Assembly (NCBI RefSeq): GCF_900156815.1 | Contig: NZ_FTOT01000006.1 | Location: 62,001 to 126,000 of the forward strand | Length of the DNA: 64,000 bases | Direction: 5' to 3' | Source of the DNA: Gemmobacter megaterium | GTDB lineage: Bacteria; Pseudomonadota; Alphaproteobacteria; Rhodobacterales; Rhodobacteraceae | Part shown: positions 41,574 to 51,025 of the stretch, in pieces | Position numbering within the stretch: the stretch's first letter is position 1 | Layout: each line of letters begins with the position of its first letter | Program-made: the position numbers and the translations under genes | The notes under the pieces: generated by a model | Databases searched by the model: none | Told to the model about the DNA's origin: nothing | The model's input: the letters and a program-made list of their open reading frames with translations, nothing else

Positions 41574-42892
41574 TCTGCCCCCCACAGCATGAAGCGTTTC
41601 CAGGCGTCGAACTGGTTGCGCATCTGGCGTTCGGTGGTGCCGTTCAGCACTGCTTCGGCGCCGAAATCCTCGCCGTCCTCGTACAGGCGCTGGATGTTGA
41701 CCCATTCCAGGCCATCGGCCAGCAGACCTTCCTGCGCGCGTTCATACATTTCCAGATCGTCATGGCCGACCATCGAGGTGGGGGCGTTGATCATGCGGTT
41801 GTACATCGCCGTCCGCGCCGTCAGTTCCGAGGGCGCGCCGTCCAGCGCGAAGATCCAGCTTTCCACCAGCGTCTTGTCCGGCCCCATCGGGATGAAGTTG
41901 CGCAACTGCTGGATCGGGCCCTTGATCATGATGTTGGGGAAATAGACGGTGTTGTGCCGGTTCTCGCCCAGAATGGCGCGGGCCCGCTCTTCGCCATAGG
42001 CGGCCACCATCGCCTCCCAATAGCCGGGGATTGCGGAATAGTCGGAATGGATCGAATGATGCACCCCGGTGTGGCCGTGGCCGTTGGGCCAGGTGCGGAT
42101 GCCCATGCCTTCAAAGAATTCGTATGGCGACATGAAGGGGGCGATGATCTCCATCGCCGCAGGGGTGGGCGTGCCTTCGGGCTTGTCCATCGACTCCCAG
42201 ATCCTGACGGCGGTACCGGCGCTGGATTCATGGGCGACCATGGGGTGGCAGGTGTCGGTCTGGTTCTCGACCAGCATCTTCCAGTTGCACTTGTGCATAT
42301 AGCGCAGCGGGGCACCGACAACCCGCAGCGTGCCGGTGGGCGAGCGATCCACCATGTTGTCAAAGGACGACAGCGAGTCGCCAAAGAACTCCTGAAACCC
42401 GATCCCCTCTGGCGCCAGGCGGGCAAAGACGAAGCCGCGATAATTGTGCCAATCGCCCACCGGGGCCAGGCCACGGGCGGCCTCTGTCTGGTCAAGCCCC
42501 GTGCCCTCGTAGCCCTTCTTCAGCGGGATGGCGAGCAGGCAGCCGTCGGTCTTGAACGACCAGGCGTGATAGGGGCAGCGAAAGAATTTGCCGGTGTTCC
42601 CGGCCTTGTCGATCACGATCTTGGTGCCCTTGTGCGGGCAGCGGTTGTACATGACCTTGATCTGATTGTCGCTGTGACGCACCATCAAGAGCGGTTGGTC
42701 GCCGATCTGCGCGGTGATGTAGTCGCCGGGTTTCGGCACCTGGCTTTCATGGCCGATATAGACCCAGCAGTTCGGGAACAGGTGCTTCATCTCCAGCCGG
42801 TAGACATCGGGGCTGGTATAGACGTCGCGGTGCACCTGTTGCGGCTGGATCAGGCGGTTGACGGTGGTCCGAAGGTCGGGGTCGTGTGGCAT
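41570..42892 (-). CDS. Rieske non-heme iron oxygenase alpha subunit
   Basis: 440 residues from the ATG at 42892. Rieske centre ligands Cys85 and His87 (CPHKG) and Cys106 and His109 (CPYHAW). Catalytic domain has bridging Asp213 and iron ligands His216 and His221 (DTCHPMVAH), with Asp339 a possible third ligand. Size and motifs fit the alpha subunit of aromatic carboxylate dioxygenases (benzoate/anthranilate/salicylate type). The reductase gene lies directly upstream and the beta subunit downstream. Substrate not readable from sequence. Confidence 0.95.
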   Translation of the reverse strand: MPHDPDLRTTVNRLIQPQQVHRDVYTSPDVYRLEMKHLFPNCWVYIGHESQVPKPGDYITAQIGDQPLLMVRHSDNQIKVMYNRCPHKGTKIVIDKAGNTGKFFRCPYHAWSFKTDGCLLAIPLKKGYEGTGLDQTEAARGLAPVGDWHNYRGFVFARLAPEGIGFQEFFGDSLSSFDNMVDRSPTGTLRVVGAPLRYMHKCNWKMLVENQTDTCHPMVAHESSAGTAVRIWESMDKPEGTPTPAAMEIIAPFMSPYEFFEGMGIRTWPNGHGHTGVHHSIHSDYSAIPGYWEAMVAAYGEERARAILGENRHNTVYFPNIMIKGPIQQLRNFIPMGPDKTLVESWIFALDGAPSELTARTAMYNRMINAPTSMVGHDDLEMYERAQEGLLADGLEWVNIQRLYEDGEDFGAEAVLNGTTERQMRNQFDAWKRFMLWGAE

Positions 42893-42915
42893 CCGGCTAC
42901 TCCCTGTCCCGGCGG

Positions 42916-43896
42916 TCAAAGGTCAAGTTTCAGGCGGGCGCTTTTGGCCCGGCTGACGCAGATATGGATCAGCTTTCCGGCCTCGCGTTCGGCGGGGGAC
43001 AGCACCACGTCGCGGTGGTCGGGCGTGCCTTCCAGCACGCCGGTCTGGCAGATGCCGCAATCACCCCGCTGGCAGTCATAAACCAGATCGACGCCGCCGG
43101 CCTCCAGCACCTCTATGATGGTCTTGCCGGGTGGCACGGTGAACACCTGCCCGGACGAGGCCACCTCGACCTCGAAGGGCTGGTCTCCGGCTTCGGTCTG
43201 CGGGGCGTCGAACAGTTCGGTGTGGAACTGCGCATCGGGCAGGGCGCGGGCAGACCATGCGGCGCGTGTCGCGTCGATCATCGGGCGGGGGCCGCAGACA
43301 TAGACATGCGTGCCGGGCGCCGCAGTGGCGATCAGGTCGCTGACGGGCAGGGGGCCGCCTGCCTCATCATCCAGATGCACCGCGACGCGGGCGCCGAAGG
43401 ACTGTGCAAGCGTATCGGCATAGGCCGCTGCCGCGCGGTTGCGTGCAGCCATCACCAGCCGGAAGTCGCGGCCCGTTAATGCAAGCGCGGTGGCCATGGA
43501 GATCAGCGGCGTCAGGCCGATTCCGCCCGCGATCAGCAAGGCCGGGCCGGTCCCGGTATCCAGCGCAAAGTCGTTGCGCGGCATCTGCACCTGCAAACGG
43601 GCGCCGGTGCGCAGGGCGTGCATCGCCCTGGAGCCACCTGCGCCGCCATCCTCGCGCCGCACGGCGATGCGATAGGCCGTCGCCTCCTGGCCCGGCAGCG
43701 TGATCAGGGAATAGGCGTTCCATTGCCCGTCAGCCACCTGAATACGCACATGCGCACCGGGGGTGAAGGCTGGCAGCGCCGCGCCATTGACCGCGCGCAA
43801 AGTCAGTTCCCGGATGGAGTCGGCAATCTCGGTTGTGGTGATGACCTCAAGCTCCAGGGCTTGCGCGGCATCGCCCGGATGACCGGGGTGCAACAT
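42916..43896 (-). CDS. oxygenase reductase component (flavin, NAD and 2Fe-2S domains)
   Basis: 326 residues from the ATG at 43896 with GGAAGGA upstream. Order: flavin-binding barrel (FTPGAHVRIQV; the usual RxYS motif reads NAYS, lacking the Arg), NAD-binding domain (LIAGGIGLTPLISMATAL, YVCGPRPMIDA) and a C-terminal plant-type ferredoxin with cysteines in YDCQRGDCGICQTG and HICVS. This is the layout of phthalate-dioxygenase-reductase/VanB proteins. It passes electrons from NADH to the Rieske oxygenase encoded next. First gene of the leftward oxygenase operon. Confidence 0.93.
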   Translation of the reverse strand: MLHPGHPGDAAQALELEVITTTEIADSIRELTLRAVNGAALPAFTPGAHVRIQVADGQWNAYSLITLPGQEATAYRIAVRREDGGAGGSRAMHALRTGARLQVQMPRNDFALDTGTGPALLIAGGIGLTPLISMATALALTGRDFRLVMAARNRAAAAYADTLAQSFGARVAVHLDDEAGGPLPVSDLIATAAPGTHVYVCGPRPMIDATRAAWSARALPDAQFHTELFDAPQTEAGDQPFEVEVASSGQVFTVPPGKTIIEVLEAGGVDLVYDCQRGDCGICQTGVLEGTPDHRDVVLSPAEREAGKLIHICVSRAKSARLKLDL

Positions 43897-43988
43897 CACG
43901 ATGATCCTTCCTGTTCGCGTGGTAGGGGGCCGTTCGGCGCCGTTTCCCTGGCGGTCGGCTCTTGCCATAAAGCATGAATTATCATGGA

Positions 43989-44042
43989 TTGATCTGTCAA
44001 TATTGAAGATCAAAAATATGACATTTCATATTTCTCTTGACG
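43989..44042. promoter_or_regulatory. regulatory region between oxygenase and TRAP operons
   Basis: Three features lie in the AT-rich gap: a TTGA/TCAA array (43989-43992, 43997-44000, 44003-44006, 44010-44013), a perfect palindrome AAATATGA-CATT-TCATATTT (44014-44033), and a -35-like TTGACG at 44037-44042 with CAGATT 18 bp later. A MarR regulator ends the TRAP operon and is the likely binder. Confidence 0.65.
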
Positions 44043-44123
44043 GATGGGAAAAACCGATGCCAGATTCTCCTCAATAAACGAGTCGGGTTCCACCGACCGC
44101 AGACATCAACCGGGAGCCAGAAT

Positions 44124-45149
44124 ATGAGCCATGTTATCAGGCAGTTCGCTGCCGCCGCCGTGCTTGCCTGCACCACCGCCCTGCCTGCATTCGCTGCCGA
44201 TGTGACCCTGCGGGTGTCCAACTGGCTGCCGGTCGCGCATCCTATCGTCAAGGATATCATCCTGCCCTGGGCCGAGGATGTGAAAGAGGCAACCGAAGGC
44301 CGGGTCGAGGTTGTGCTGCTGGACGCCCCGTTGGGCCCGCCGCCCGCACATTTCGATTTGGTGGCAAACGGGATCGCCGATATCGGCTTTGCCACCCATG
44401 CCTACACGCCGGGTCGTTTCGGCCTGACCGGCATCGGCGAACTTCCGTTTCTGACGCCCAATTCCACCGCCGCCTCTGTCGCCTTCTGGCGCACGTGGGA
44501 CGCGATGTTGCAGGACAAGGGCGAGCACGCGGGCGTCAAGGTGCTGGGCCTGTGGGGGCATGGGCCGGGAATGCTGTTCATGGGCAAAAAGCCCGCCAGC
44601 CCCCTGGCCGACCTCAAGGGATCCAAGATCCGCATTGCGGGCGATATCACCAACCAGTTGGTGACAAACCTTGGCATGTCGTCGATTCAGGCGCCGTCTT
44701 CGGAAACCTATGAACTGCTGCACAATGGGATTGCCGATGGCATCGTGTTCCCGCCCGAGTCCATCGACTTTTTCCGCCTGACCGATACGGTGACCAGTGC
44801 GCTGGCGGTTGACGGCGGGATGTATAACGTCACGTTCTTTCTGGCGATGAACAAGGCCAAGTTCGACGCCCTGCCCGAGGCAGACCGCGCCGCCATCGAC
44901 AAGGTATCGGGTGAGGCGCTGGCGCGGATGGCGGGCAAGGCCTGGGATGATGCCGACGCCAAGGGCATGGCCGCGCTTGAAGGCAAGGTCACTTTCCTGG
45001 ATGCGACACCAGAGGACCGGGCCGCGCTCGAAGCTGCCTCTGAATCGATCTACGCCGCCGTTCGCAAGAATTTCGAGGCCAAAGGCGTTGATTTCGATGC
45101 GGCGCTGGAAATGTACAAGGCCGAACTCGCCAAGGTTCAGGCGGAATGA
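44124..45149 (+). CDS. TRAP transporter solute-binding protein (DctP family)
   Basis: 341 residues from the ATG at 44124 with GGGAG in front. Signal peptide HVIRQFAAAAVLACTTALPAFA. Typical DctP core: LRVSNWLPVAHPIVKDIILP, LADLKGSKIRIAG and VFPPESIDFFRL. Periplasmic receptor for an organic anion. The gene starts a rightward operon dctP-dctQ-dctM-marR, divergent from the Rieske oxygenase operon, so the ligand may be the aromatic acid that the oxygenase attacks. Inference from context. Confidence 0.92.
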   Translation: MSHVIRQFAAAAVLACTTALPAFAADVTLRVSNWLPVAHPIVKDIILPWAEDVKEATEGRVEVVLLDAPLGPPPAHFDLVANGIADIGFATHAYTPGRFGLTGIGELPFLTPNSTAASVAFWRTWDAMLQDKGEHAGVKVLGLWGHGPGMLFMGKKPASPLADLKGSKIRIAGDITNQLVTNLGMSSIQAPSSETYELLHNGIADGIVFPPESIDFFRLTDTVTSALAVDGGMYNVTFFLAMNKAKFDALPEADRAAIDKVSGEALARMAGKAWDDADAKGMAALEGKVTFLDATPEDRAALEAASESIYAAVRKNFEAKGVDFDAALEMYKAELAKVQAE

Positions 45150-45625
45150 TCATCGGGCGCCTGCGCGTCGCTTGCTATTCGGCGACTGCGGTGGTGCTGG
45201 GCATTCTGCTGCTGGCCCTGACCGCAGTCACCTTTACGGATGTTGTCGGGCGATACCTGTTCAGCGCCCCCTTGCCGGGGGGGCCTGAACTGACAGAACT
45301 GCTGGTGATGGCAGTGGTCTTTGGCGGTCTGCCGGCGCTGTGCCTGGATGACGGGCATATCACGGCAGATCTCGTCACCCAGCGGTTGGGCCCTAAGGCA
45401 TTGGCGTTTCAGTTGGTGCTGGCCCGGCTGGCCTCGGTGGCGGTCCTTGGGCTTGCCTGCTGGCAATTGTGGAAGATTGGGGTGCGGTTGTCGGGCTATG
45501 GGCAGACAACGGTATTCCTGAAGGTTCCGCTCGGGCCGGTGGCCCAGACGGCCAGTGTCATCTGCGGGATATCTGCAACGGTGGTGCTGGGCATGGTGCT
45601 CATGCGGGTCGAACGCGCGAAGTGA
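45146..45625 (+). CDS. TRAP transporter small permease (DctQ family)
   Basis: 159 residues, four hydrophobic segments, with FTDVVGRYLFSAPLPGGPELTELL, a common DctQ segment, and ALCLDDGHITADLV. The ATG overlaps the dctP stop (ATGA at 45146). Confidence 0.92.
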   Translation: MIIGRLRVACYSATAVVLGILLLALTAVTFTDVVGRYLFSAPLPGGPELTELLVMAVVFGGLPALCLDDGHITADLVTQRLGPKALAFQLVLARLASVAVLGLACWQLWKIGVRLSGYGQTTVFLKVPLGPVAQTASVICGISATVVLGMVLMRVERAK

Positions 45626-45659
45626 TGCGCCTGCCGAAATCTGGAACCCCGGAGGAAAG

Positions 45660-46946
45660 ATGAGCTGGCCAATCGGTCTGATGGTGTTGTTCGGTCTGCT
45701 GTTTGCGGGCATTCCGATCAGCTTTTCGCTGGTGATCGTGGGTGTTCTGGGGGTTGCCAGCATCATCGGGGTCGATCCTGCCATGGCGATGCTTGGGCAG
45801 GTCTTTTTCGACTCGGCGCGCAGTTATACGTTGTCGGTCGTGCCACTGTTCCTGTTGATGGGCAACCTGATCGTGCAATCGGGTGTGGCCGACGAAATCT
45901 ATGACGCGGCCTATGCCTGGTTGCGCCATCGCCGTGGCGGGCTGGCCATGGCAACCATTGCGGCTTGTGGCGGCTTCGGTTCGGTCTGCGGGTCGTCGCT
46001 GGCCACTGCGGCCACCATGGGGCGCATCGCATTGCCCGCGATGCGGCGCCACGGCTATTCCGACAGTCTGGCCACCGGGGCGATTGCGGCGGGGGGAACG
46101 CTGGGCATCATCATCCCGCCATCGGTGATTCTGGTGATCTATGGCATCCTGACCCAGCAGGATATCGGCAAGCTGTTCCTGGCTGGTCTGATCCCCGGTC
46201 TGATGGGGGTGATCGGCTATATGCTGGCTGTCCGGCTGTCATTGTGGATGCGCCCCGAGCAACTTGTCAGCGAGGAAAAATTGCCCCTTGCGGCGCGCAT
46301 CGCGGCCTTGAAGGGGGTTCTCCCGGCAATGGCGCTGTTTGCCTTTGTGCTGGGCGGAATCTACCTGGGGGCCTTTACCGCGACAGAGGCGGCGGGCATG
46401 GGCGCGGCGGGCGCGCTGATCCTGACAGCGATCCGGGGAAAGCTGACGTTGCGCGCCACGCTGACCACGCTGTTCGATACGGGCAAGACCACGGCGGCGA
46501 TGTTCTTCATTCTGATCGGTGCGCTCTATTTCATGAACTACGTCAACCTGTCGGGTCTTTCGAGCGATATGCGCCGTTTCGTTATGGCACTGGATCTGCC
46601 GCCTGTGGGGGTGATCATCCTGATCGGGATCATGTTGCTGATCCTGGGGGCGCTTCTGGAAAGCCTGTCGATGGTCATGCTGGTGGTTCCGGTGCTGTTT
46701 CCCATCGTCACGCAGCTGGGATATGATCCGATCTGGTTCGGCATCTTTATCGTGGTGGCTGCGGAACTCAGCTACATTACCCCGCCGATGGGCATGAATG
46801 TGTTTGTTCTTCGGGTGGTGGCGCGGGATGTTCCGGTCGGGCAGATCTTTGCCGGCGTCACGCCGTTTGTCCTGATGGATCTGGTTCGCCTGGCGCTACT
46901 TGTCGCGGTGCCGTGGTTGGTGCTGGTCATTCCCAATTCGATGTAG
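45660..46946 (+). CDS. TRAP transporter large permease (DctM family)
   Basis: 428 residues from the ATG at 45660, which has a strong GGAGGAAAG. DctM motifs GGFGSVCGSSLATAATMGRI, AAGGTLGIIIPPSVILVIYG and ITPPMGMNVFVLR. About twelve membrane segments. The sequence is clearly of the same subgroup as the truncated permease at the window start (AAGGTLGI-IPPS), and differs from the TakP-linked DctM. Confidence 0.94.
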   Translation: MSWPIGLMVLFGLLFAGIPISFSLVIVGVLGVASIIGVDPAMAMLGQVFFDSARSYTLSVVPLFLLMGNLIVQSGVADEIYDAAYAWLRHRRGGLAMATIAACGGFGSVCGSSLATAATMGRIALPAMRRHGYSDSLATGAIAAGGTLGIIIPPSVILVIYGILTQQDIGKLFLAGLIPGLMGVIGYMLAVRLSLWMRPEQLVSEEKLPLAARIAALKGVLPAMALFAFVLGGIYLGAFTATEAAGMGAAGALILTAIRGKLTLRATLTTLFDTGKTTAAMFFILIGALYFMNYVNLSGLSSDMRRFVMALDLPPVGVIILIGIMLLILGALLESLSMVMLVVPVLFPIVTQLGYDPIWFGIFIVVAAELSYITPPMGMNVFVLRVVARDVPVGQIFAGVTPFVLMDLVRLALLVAVPWLVLVIPNSM

Positions 46947-46958
46947 TGAATAGGAGGC

Positions 46959-47441
46959 ATGAGTCTCGACATGCCTCCGAATCCGCAGACTGGCTTTCTT
47001 GCGGACTACCTCCAGTTCCTGCTGGCGACCGCCAGCGGCCTGGCCAGCCATGGCTTCCACCTGCAGGCGGCCGAGGCGGGGCTTCCGGTGGCGGAATGGC
47101 GCGTGCTTGCGTGTCTGTGGGACAGTGACGGGAATACCATCACGGAAATCGCCCGCCTGGCCCAGATGGAACAATCGCGCCTCACCAAGGTGGTGGACCG
47201 GATGGACGCACGCAGGTTGATCCGCCGCGTGCGCAGCGCCGAGGATCGGCGACTGGTGCATGTCTGGCTGACCGCCACGGGGCGCGATCTGGCCGAGGCC
47301 ATGGTCGAGCGTGCCAAACGACACGAGGCAGAGTTCATAGCGGCCAGCCTGACCGAAGCCGAAGGAAAACGGCTGAAAGCGTTGCTGTCCAAGGTTATCC
47401 GTCGCGCCAGCGCGGAAACCAGCCATGCCGTGCGGCGCTGA
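46959..47441 (+). CDS. MarR family transcriptional regulator
   Basis: 160 residues, strong AGGAGG before the ATG. Winged helix: VAEWRVLACLWDSDGNTITEIARL, MEQSRLTKVVDRMDARRLIRR and the wing SAEDRRLVHVWLTATG. MarR proteins commonly respond to aromatic carboxylates. It is the last gene of the TRAP operon facing the oxygenase, consistent with control of both. Confidence 0.94.
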   Translation: MSLDMPPNPQTGFLADYLQFLLATASGLASHGFHLQAAEAGLPVAEWRVLACLWDSDGNTITEIARLAQMEQSRLTKVVDRMDARRLIRRVRSAEDRRLVHVWLTATGRDLAEAMVERAKRHEAEFIAASLTEAEGKRLKALLSKVIRRASAETSHAVRR

Positions 47442-47447
47442 GTCCCC

Positions 47448-48374
47448 CTAGATCTGCTCGGTCCGTGCCCGGAGGTATCCCAGCAGCAGGCGGTCGCGTC
47501 TCCTCGCCAGCTCGGACAGGGACTGACCCTCTGCCTCTGACTCTACGCCCTGGACCAGCATTTCGACAACCTCCGGCGTCAGGTGGGCCGCCCCGAGATC
47601 TGCCCACCACGCTTCGAATGCAGGGCCAAGGTGGGCGCAAAGGCCGCGCATCCCGTTGTCGCCGCCTGCAAGGTGGAACAACATGCTGGGCCCCATGATG
47701 GCCCACCGCAAGCCGGGGCCGTGTGCGATTGCGCGGTCGATATCCCCCACGCTTGCGACACCCTCGGCCGCAAGATGGATCGCTTCGCGCCACAGCGCCG
47801 CCTGAAGCCGATTGGCAACATGCCCCGGAACTTCCTTGTTCAGCCGGATGCAGACTTTTCCGATGCTTTCGTAGAACCGCTGTGCAGAGTCGAGCACATC
47901 CGCATCCGTCCGCTCATTCGCCATCAGCTCGACCAGCGGAATCAGGTGGGGTGGGTTGAAAGGATGGGCCAGCACCAGCCTGCCGGGGCTGGTAAAGCCT
48001 GCCTGCATCTGCCCAAGCGTCAGGCCCGAGGTCGAACTGCCGATGATCGCGCCGGGTTCCAGTACGGGTTCGATGCGCGCATAGAGATCGTGCTTGATAT
48101 CCAGGCGCTCCGGTACGCTTTCCTGAATGAAGGTGGCACCGACCACCGCATCTGCCGGATCGGCTGTATAACGGATGCGCGACAGATCCCCCGCATTGTC
48201 CCAGCCAAGCGCTGCGAGCGGTTCTGCCGCCGTCTCGATCATGCGGGCGACGCGCGCCTCGGCATCAGAGGCAGGGTCGTAGACCGTCACTTCTCGCCCG
48301 GTTGCGGCAAACAACGCGGCCCAGCTGGCCCCGATGGTTCCAGCGCCCAGCACGGCGGTTCTTGTGAACATCAT
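47448..48374 (-). CDS. 3-hydroxyacyl-CoA dehydrogenase family protein
   Basis: 308 residues from the ATG at 48374 (AGGAGG upstream). N-terminal NAD-binding GAGTIGASWAALFAATG and the HPFNPPHLIPLVELM block followed by a C-terminal helical domain. The size and LAHPFNPPHLIP motif resemble L-carnitine dehydrogenase / L-gulonate 3-dehydrogenase / hydroxyacyl-CoA dehydrogenases. Exact substrate unclear. Convergent with the MarR gene and not obviously part of a pathway here. Confidence 0.9.
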   Translation of the reverse strand: MMFTRTAVLGAGTIGASWAALFAATGREVTVYDPASDAEARVARMIETAAEPLAALGWDNAGDLSRIRYTADPADAVVGATFIQESVPERLDIKHDLYARIEPVLEPGAIIGSSTSGLTLGQMQAGFTSPGRLVLAHPFNPPHLIPLVELMANERTDADVLDSAQRFYESIGKVCIRLNKEVPGHVANRLQAALWREAIHLAAEGVASVGDIDRAIAHGPGLRWAIMGPSMLFHLAGGDNGMRGLCAHLGPAFEAWWADLGAAHLTPEVVEMLVQGVESEAEGQSLSELARRRDRLLLGYLRARTEQI

Positions 48375-48954
48375 GGCGCGGCCTCCTGCGATCCCATGAT
48401 GGCAGATTGCCCGAACCGATGCGCCAGTAAAGCCCCGCCATGAGACGCAGGCAGTCTTTGGCCAGTGCGACAGGCAGGTGCGGGTTCTGTGCGCCCTGCG
48501 AACATCCGCCCCAGGAACGCAGAATGCGGATCGTCGGAAGCCCCGGAGCGTCGGCAGTGCGACCATTCGACGGGGCGCTGTCGATCGCGCTCAGGTGGCC
48601 TGATGTCCACATACCTTCGGCCGTGGCGCCAGGCCGACGCGATCATGGCAAGCCCTTGTCGGTGGAGATGTTGCAGACACCGGCGGTTTGTGACGCATCG
48701 TCCAGCGGGTCAGATCGGCGAGGCTCGACATTGCAAGGGGGACTCCCTATCTGTTGGTCCATGATCGACGCAGCTCTCCAACGCAGGTTCCGCCTGACTG
48801 CCGGATCTCTGCTGATGCGCCGGATGCCCTGGGCACCGGCGTCGTCGCGGCTGGCCTGAGGCCTGGGGTCATCATTCTTTGAATTCTGTTGGCCCCGGAA
48901 ACGGGCCGTCCTGCCGGGCAAAGCCCCGGTCCAAGTCCTGTCGAGGAACATATC
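48375..48954. other. 580-bp region without a recognisable gene
   Basis: Several open frames cross it on both strands (for example 48440-48859 on the plus strand) but none has a plausible ribosome site or familiar sequence. The last 40 bp contain the promoter and GAGGA ribosome site of the rnk-like gene. Confidence 0.5.
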
Positions 48955-49359
48955 ATGTCCCGTAAACCCGCCCCTCCGAAGATCATCATTTCCCGCGACC
49001 AGATGGACACCCTGGAACGCCTTGCCGAGGGCGCGCTGTCGCGCAACCCGGATCTGGCCGACCGTCTTCTGGGGGAGCTGTCGCGCGCCAAGGTTGTCGG
49101 GCCGGGCGCGTTGCCTGACGATGTGGCGGGTATCGGCGATTCCATTGCGTTCCGCGACGAGGCGACCGGCAAGGATCAGCAGGTGACGCTGGTCTTGCCC
49201 GAGGATGCGGATATCGCCGCAGGCCGTGTGTCGGTGCTGACCCCCATCGGCGTTGCGCTGATCGGTCTCAGGGCGGGATCGCGGTTCAACTGGGAGACGC
49301 GCCTGGGCGAATCCCGCAACCTGACTGTGCTGGAAGTTCAGCGCAATGCAGGTGTCTGA
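48955..49359 (+). CDS. rnk: nucleoside diphosphate kinase regulator (Rnk), GreA/GreB family
   Basis: 134 residues from the ATG at 48955 with GAGGA in front. Short N-terminal helix (SRDQMDTLERLAEGAL) then a GreA/GreB-type C-terminal FKBP-like domain (IGDSIAFRDEATGKDQQVTLVLPEDADIAAGRVSVLTP region, ending LTVLEVQR). Size matches Rnk, which interacts with RNA polymerase and influences Ndk levels. Stands alone with its own promoter. Confidence 0.88.
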   Translation: MSRKPAPPKIIISRDQMDTLERLAEGALSRNPDLADRLLGELSRAKVVGPGALPDDVAGIGDSIAFRDEATGKDQQVTLVLPEDADIAAGRVSVLTPIGVALIGLRAGSRFNWETRLGESRNLTVLEVQRNAGV

Positions 49360-49461
49360 GCCGACAGCGTCAGCTTGTCGCGGCGTGGCGCGTCCCGGCC
49401 GGTTTACAGGATCCGGCTGGGGGCCTACCTCTGCGGCACGAACTGACGAAAGGACTGCGGC

Positions 49462-49905
49462 ATGACCGAACGCCCGCGTGTGGTATCGTCGATCCGGCCC
49501 GATGTCACAGCATCCCTGATGGCCGAAACCGGGCTGGACGACGCCCGGCTGACCCTGCTTGTGCACCGCTTTTACGATCGTGTGCGGCAGGATCCTTTGC
49601 TGGGCCCGATTTTTGCCGCCCGCATCATGGACTGGGGTCCACATCTGGAACGGATGGTCAGTTTCTGGTCGTCGGTCGCACTGATGACCGGGCGCTACAG
49701 TGGTGCGCCGGTTCCGGCGCACCTGGGCTTGCCGGTCGATCAGGCACATTTCGACCGCTGGCTGGACCTGTTTCAGCAAACGGCTGCCGAGATCTGCACC
49801 CCTGCGGGTGCGGATCATCTGACTGAACGGGCACGGCGCATTGCCCGTTCGTTGCGCATGGCGGTCGAGGATCAGGCGCGCTGCGGCGGCGTGCCACGGC
49901 TATAG
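49462..49905 (+). CDS. group III truncated haemoglobin
   Basis: 147 residues with AAAGGA before the ATG. The 2-over-2 globin signatures of group III are present: VHRFYDRVRQDPLLGPIF, WGPHLERMVSFWSSVALMTGRYSG and the proximal-histidine helix DQAHFDRWLDLFQQT. Likely binds O2 or NO. Stands between rnk and the convergent DapA-family gene. Confidence 0.93.
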   Translation: MTERPRVVSSIRPDVTASLMAETGLDDARLTLLVHRFYDRVRQDPLLGPIFAARIMDWGPHLERMVSFWSSVALMTGRYSGAPVPAHLGLPVDQAHFDRWLDLFQQTAAEICTPAGADHLTERARRIARSLRMAVEDQARCGGVPRL

Positions 49906-49951
49906 GCATCCGCCCCGGCGGTGCGCCTGTGCCGTGCGCAGATGGCGCCTG

Positions 49952-50875
49952 TCAGGCCAGTTCGGCCAGACGGCGATCCAGCCGCGCCATCATGCGATCC
50001 ACCTCTGCGCGCGCTTCGGCAGGCAGGTTGGCGCCGGGGGCCCGCTGCGCCTCTGAGGCGATGGCCCCGCGCCTGGCCAGCACATACTTGCGCACGGCCA
50101 GTCCCGCGACAGGTTGCTGTTCATAGCGGACCAGCGGCAGATGGGCATCGAAAATATCCTGCGCCCGCTCGGCCTGTCCTTGCCCGCACAATGCGACCAC
50201 CTGCGCCAGCATTTCGGGAAAGGCAAAGCCCGTCATTGCCCCATTGGCGCCGCGGCCCATTTCCTCTGGCAGGAAAAGCCCGCCATTGCCGCACAGTATG
50301 GAAATGCGTCGCTGCCCGGCCGATTCCGATTTGCGGATGGCAGTGATCTTGGCAAGACCGGGCCAATCCTCGTGCTTGAGCATCACGACCTGCGGATGGT
50401 CAGTGACGATCTGGCCAATGACGGCCGTATCCATCTGCACTCCGGTGATCAGGGGATAGTCCTGCAAGACCACAGGCACACCTTCGCCAGCGGCTGCGAC
50501 CGCCTGCGCATAATAGCTGCGGATCTGGGCATCGGTGCGCAGATTTCCCGGTGGTGCGACCATGACCCCGGCGGCCCCCATATCCATGACCGATGCCGAA
50601 AGCTCTGTGATCGCGGCCAGGCCGGGCGCCGAGACGCCCACCACAACCGGAACGCTGGCCCGCGCTATCACCCGCCGGGCCACGTCGCGCGCCTCGTGCT
50701 GCGTGAGTTTCTGCGCCTCGCCCATGATGCCCAGGATGGTCAGGCCCGTTGCGCCCTTTTCGAGATAGAAATCCGTCACCCGATCCAGGCTGTCAAAGTC
50801 GATCCGGCCATCAGGGTGAAACGGAGTCACCGAAATGGCGTAGACGCCCTTCGCGTCGGCAGTCAGCAGCGGCAT
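49952..50875 (-). CDS. dihydrodipicolinate synthase / N-acetylneuraminate lyase family aldolase
   Basis: 307 residues from the ATG at 50875 with AAAGGA. Class I aldolase features: AISVTPFHPDGRIDFDSL, VLQDYPLITG with the conserved Tyr, and the Schiff-base lysine in VVMLKHEDWPGL. The early GIMGEAQKLTQHEA stands where DapA has its Thr-Thr substrate motif, so the true substrate is probably not aspartate semialdehyde. Located before the pxpB/pxpC genes on the opposite strand. Confidence 0.88.
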   Translation of the reverse strand: MPLLTADAKGVYAISVTPFHPDGRIDFDSLDRVTDFYLEKGATGLTILGIMGEAQKLTQHEARDVARRVIARASVPVVVGVSAPGLAAITELSASVMDMGAAGVMVAPPGNLRTDAQIRSYYAQAVAAAGEGVPVVLQDYPLITGVQMDTAVIGQIVTDHPQVVMLKHEDWPGLAKITAIRKSESAGQRRISILCGNGGLFLPEEMGRGANGAMTGFAFPEMLAQVVALCGQGQAERAQDIFDAHLPLVRYEQQPVAGLAVRKYVLARRGAIASEAQRAPGANLPAEARAEVDRMMARLDRRLAELA

Positions 50876-51025
50876 GTGGAGTCCTTTCGGGTCATGGCAG
50901 GGTCTGCCCCTGTGTCGTAGCGCCAGATGTTCCTCTGCCGCAAGGGCACGGCAATCGGTGCTGCGCGGCGCAGCAGGCGCGCGGGGCACTGGTCATCGGT
51001 CGGCATTCGGGGCACCTTGGGGTTT

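Noticed and set aside
48440-48859. Plus-strand open frame of 139 codons in the 580-bp gap
   Set aside because: No ribosome site, no family similarity, atypical composition.
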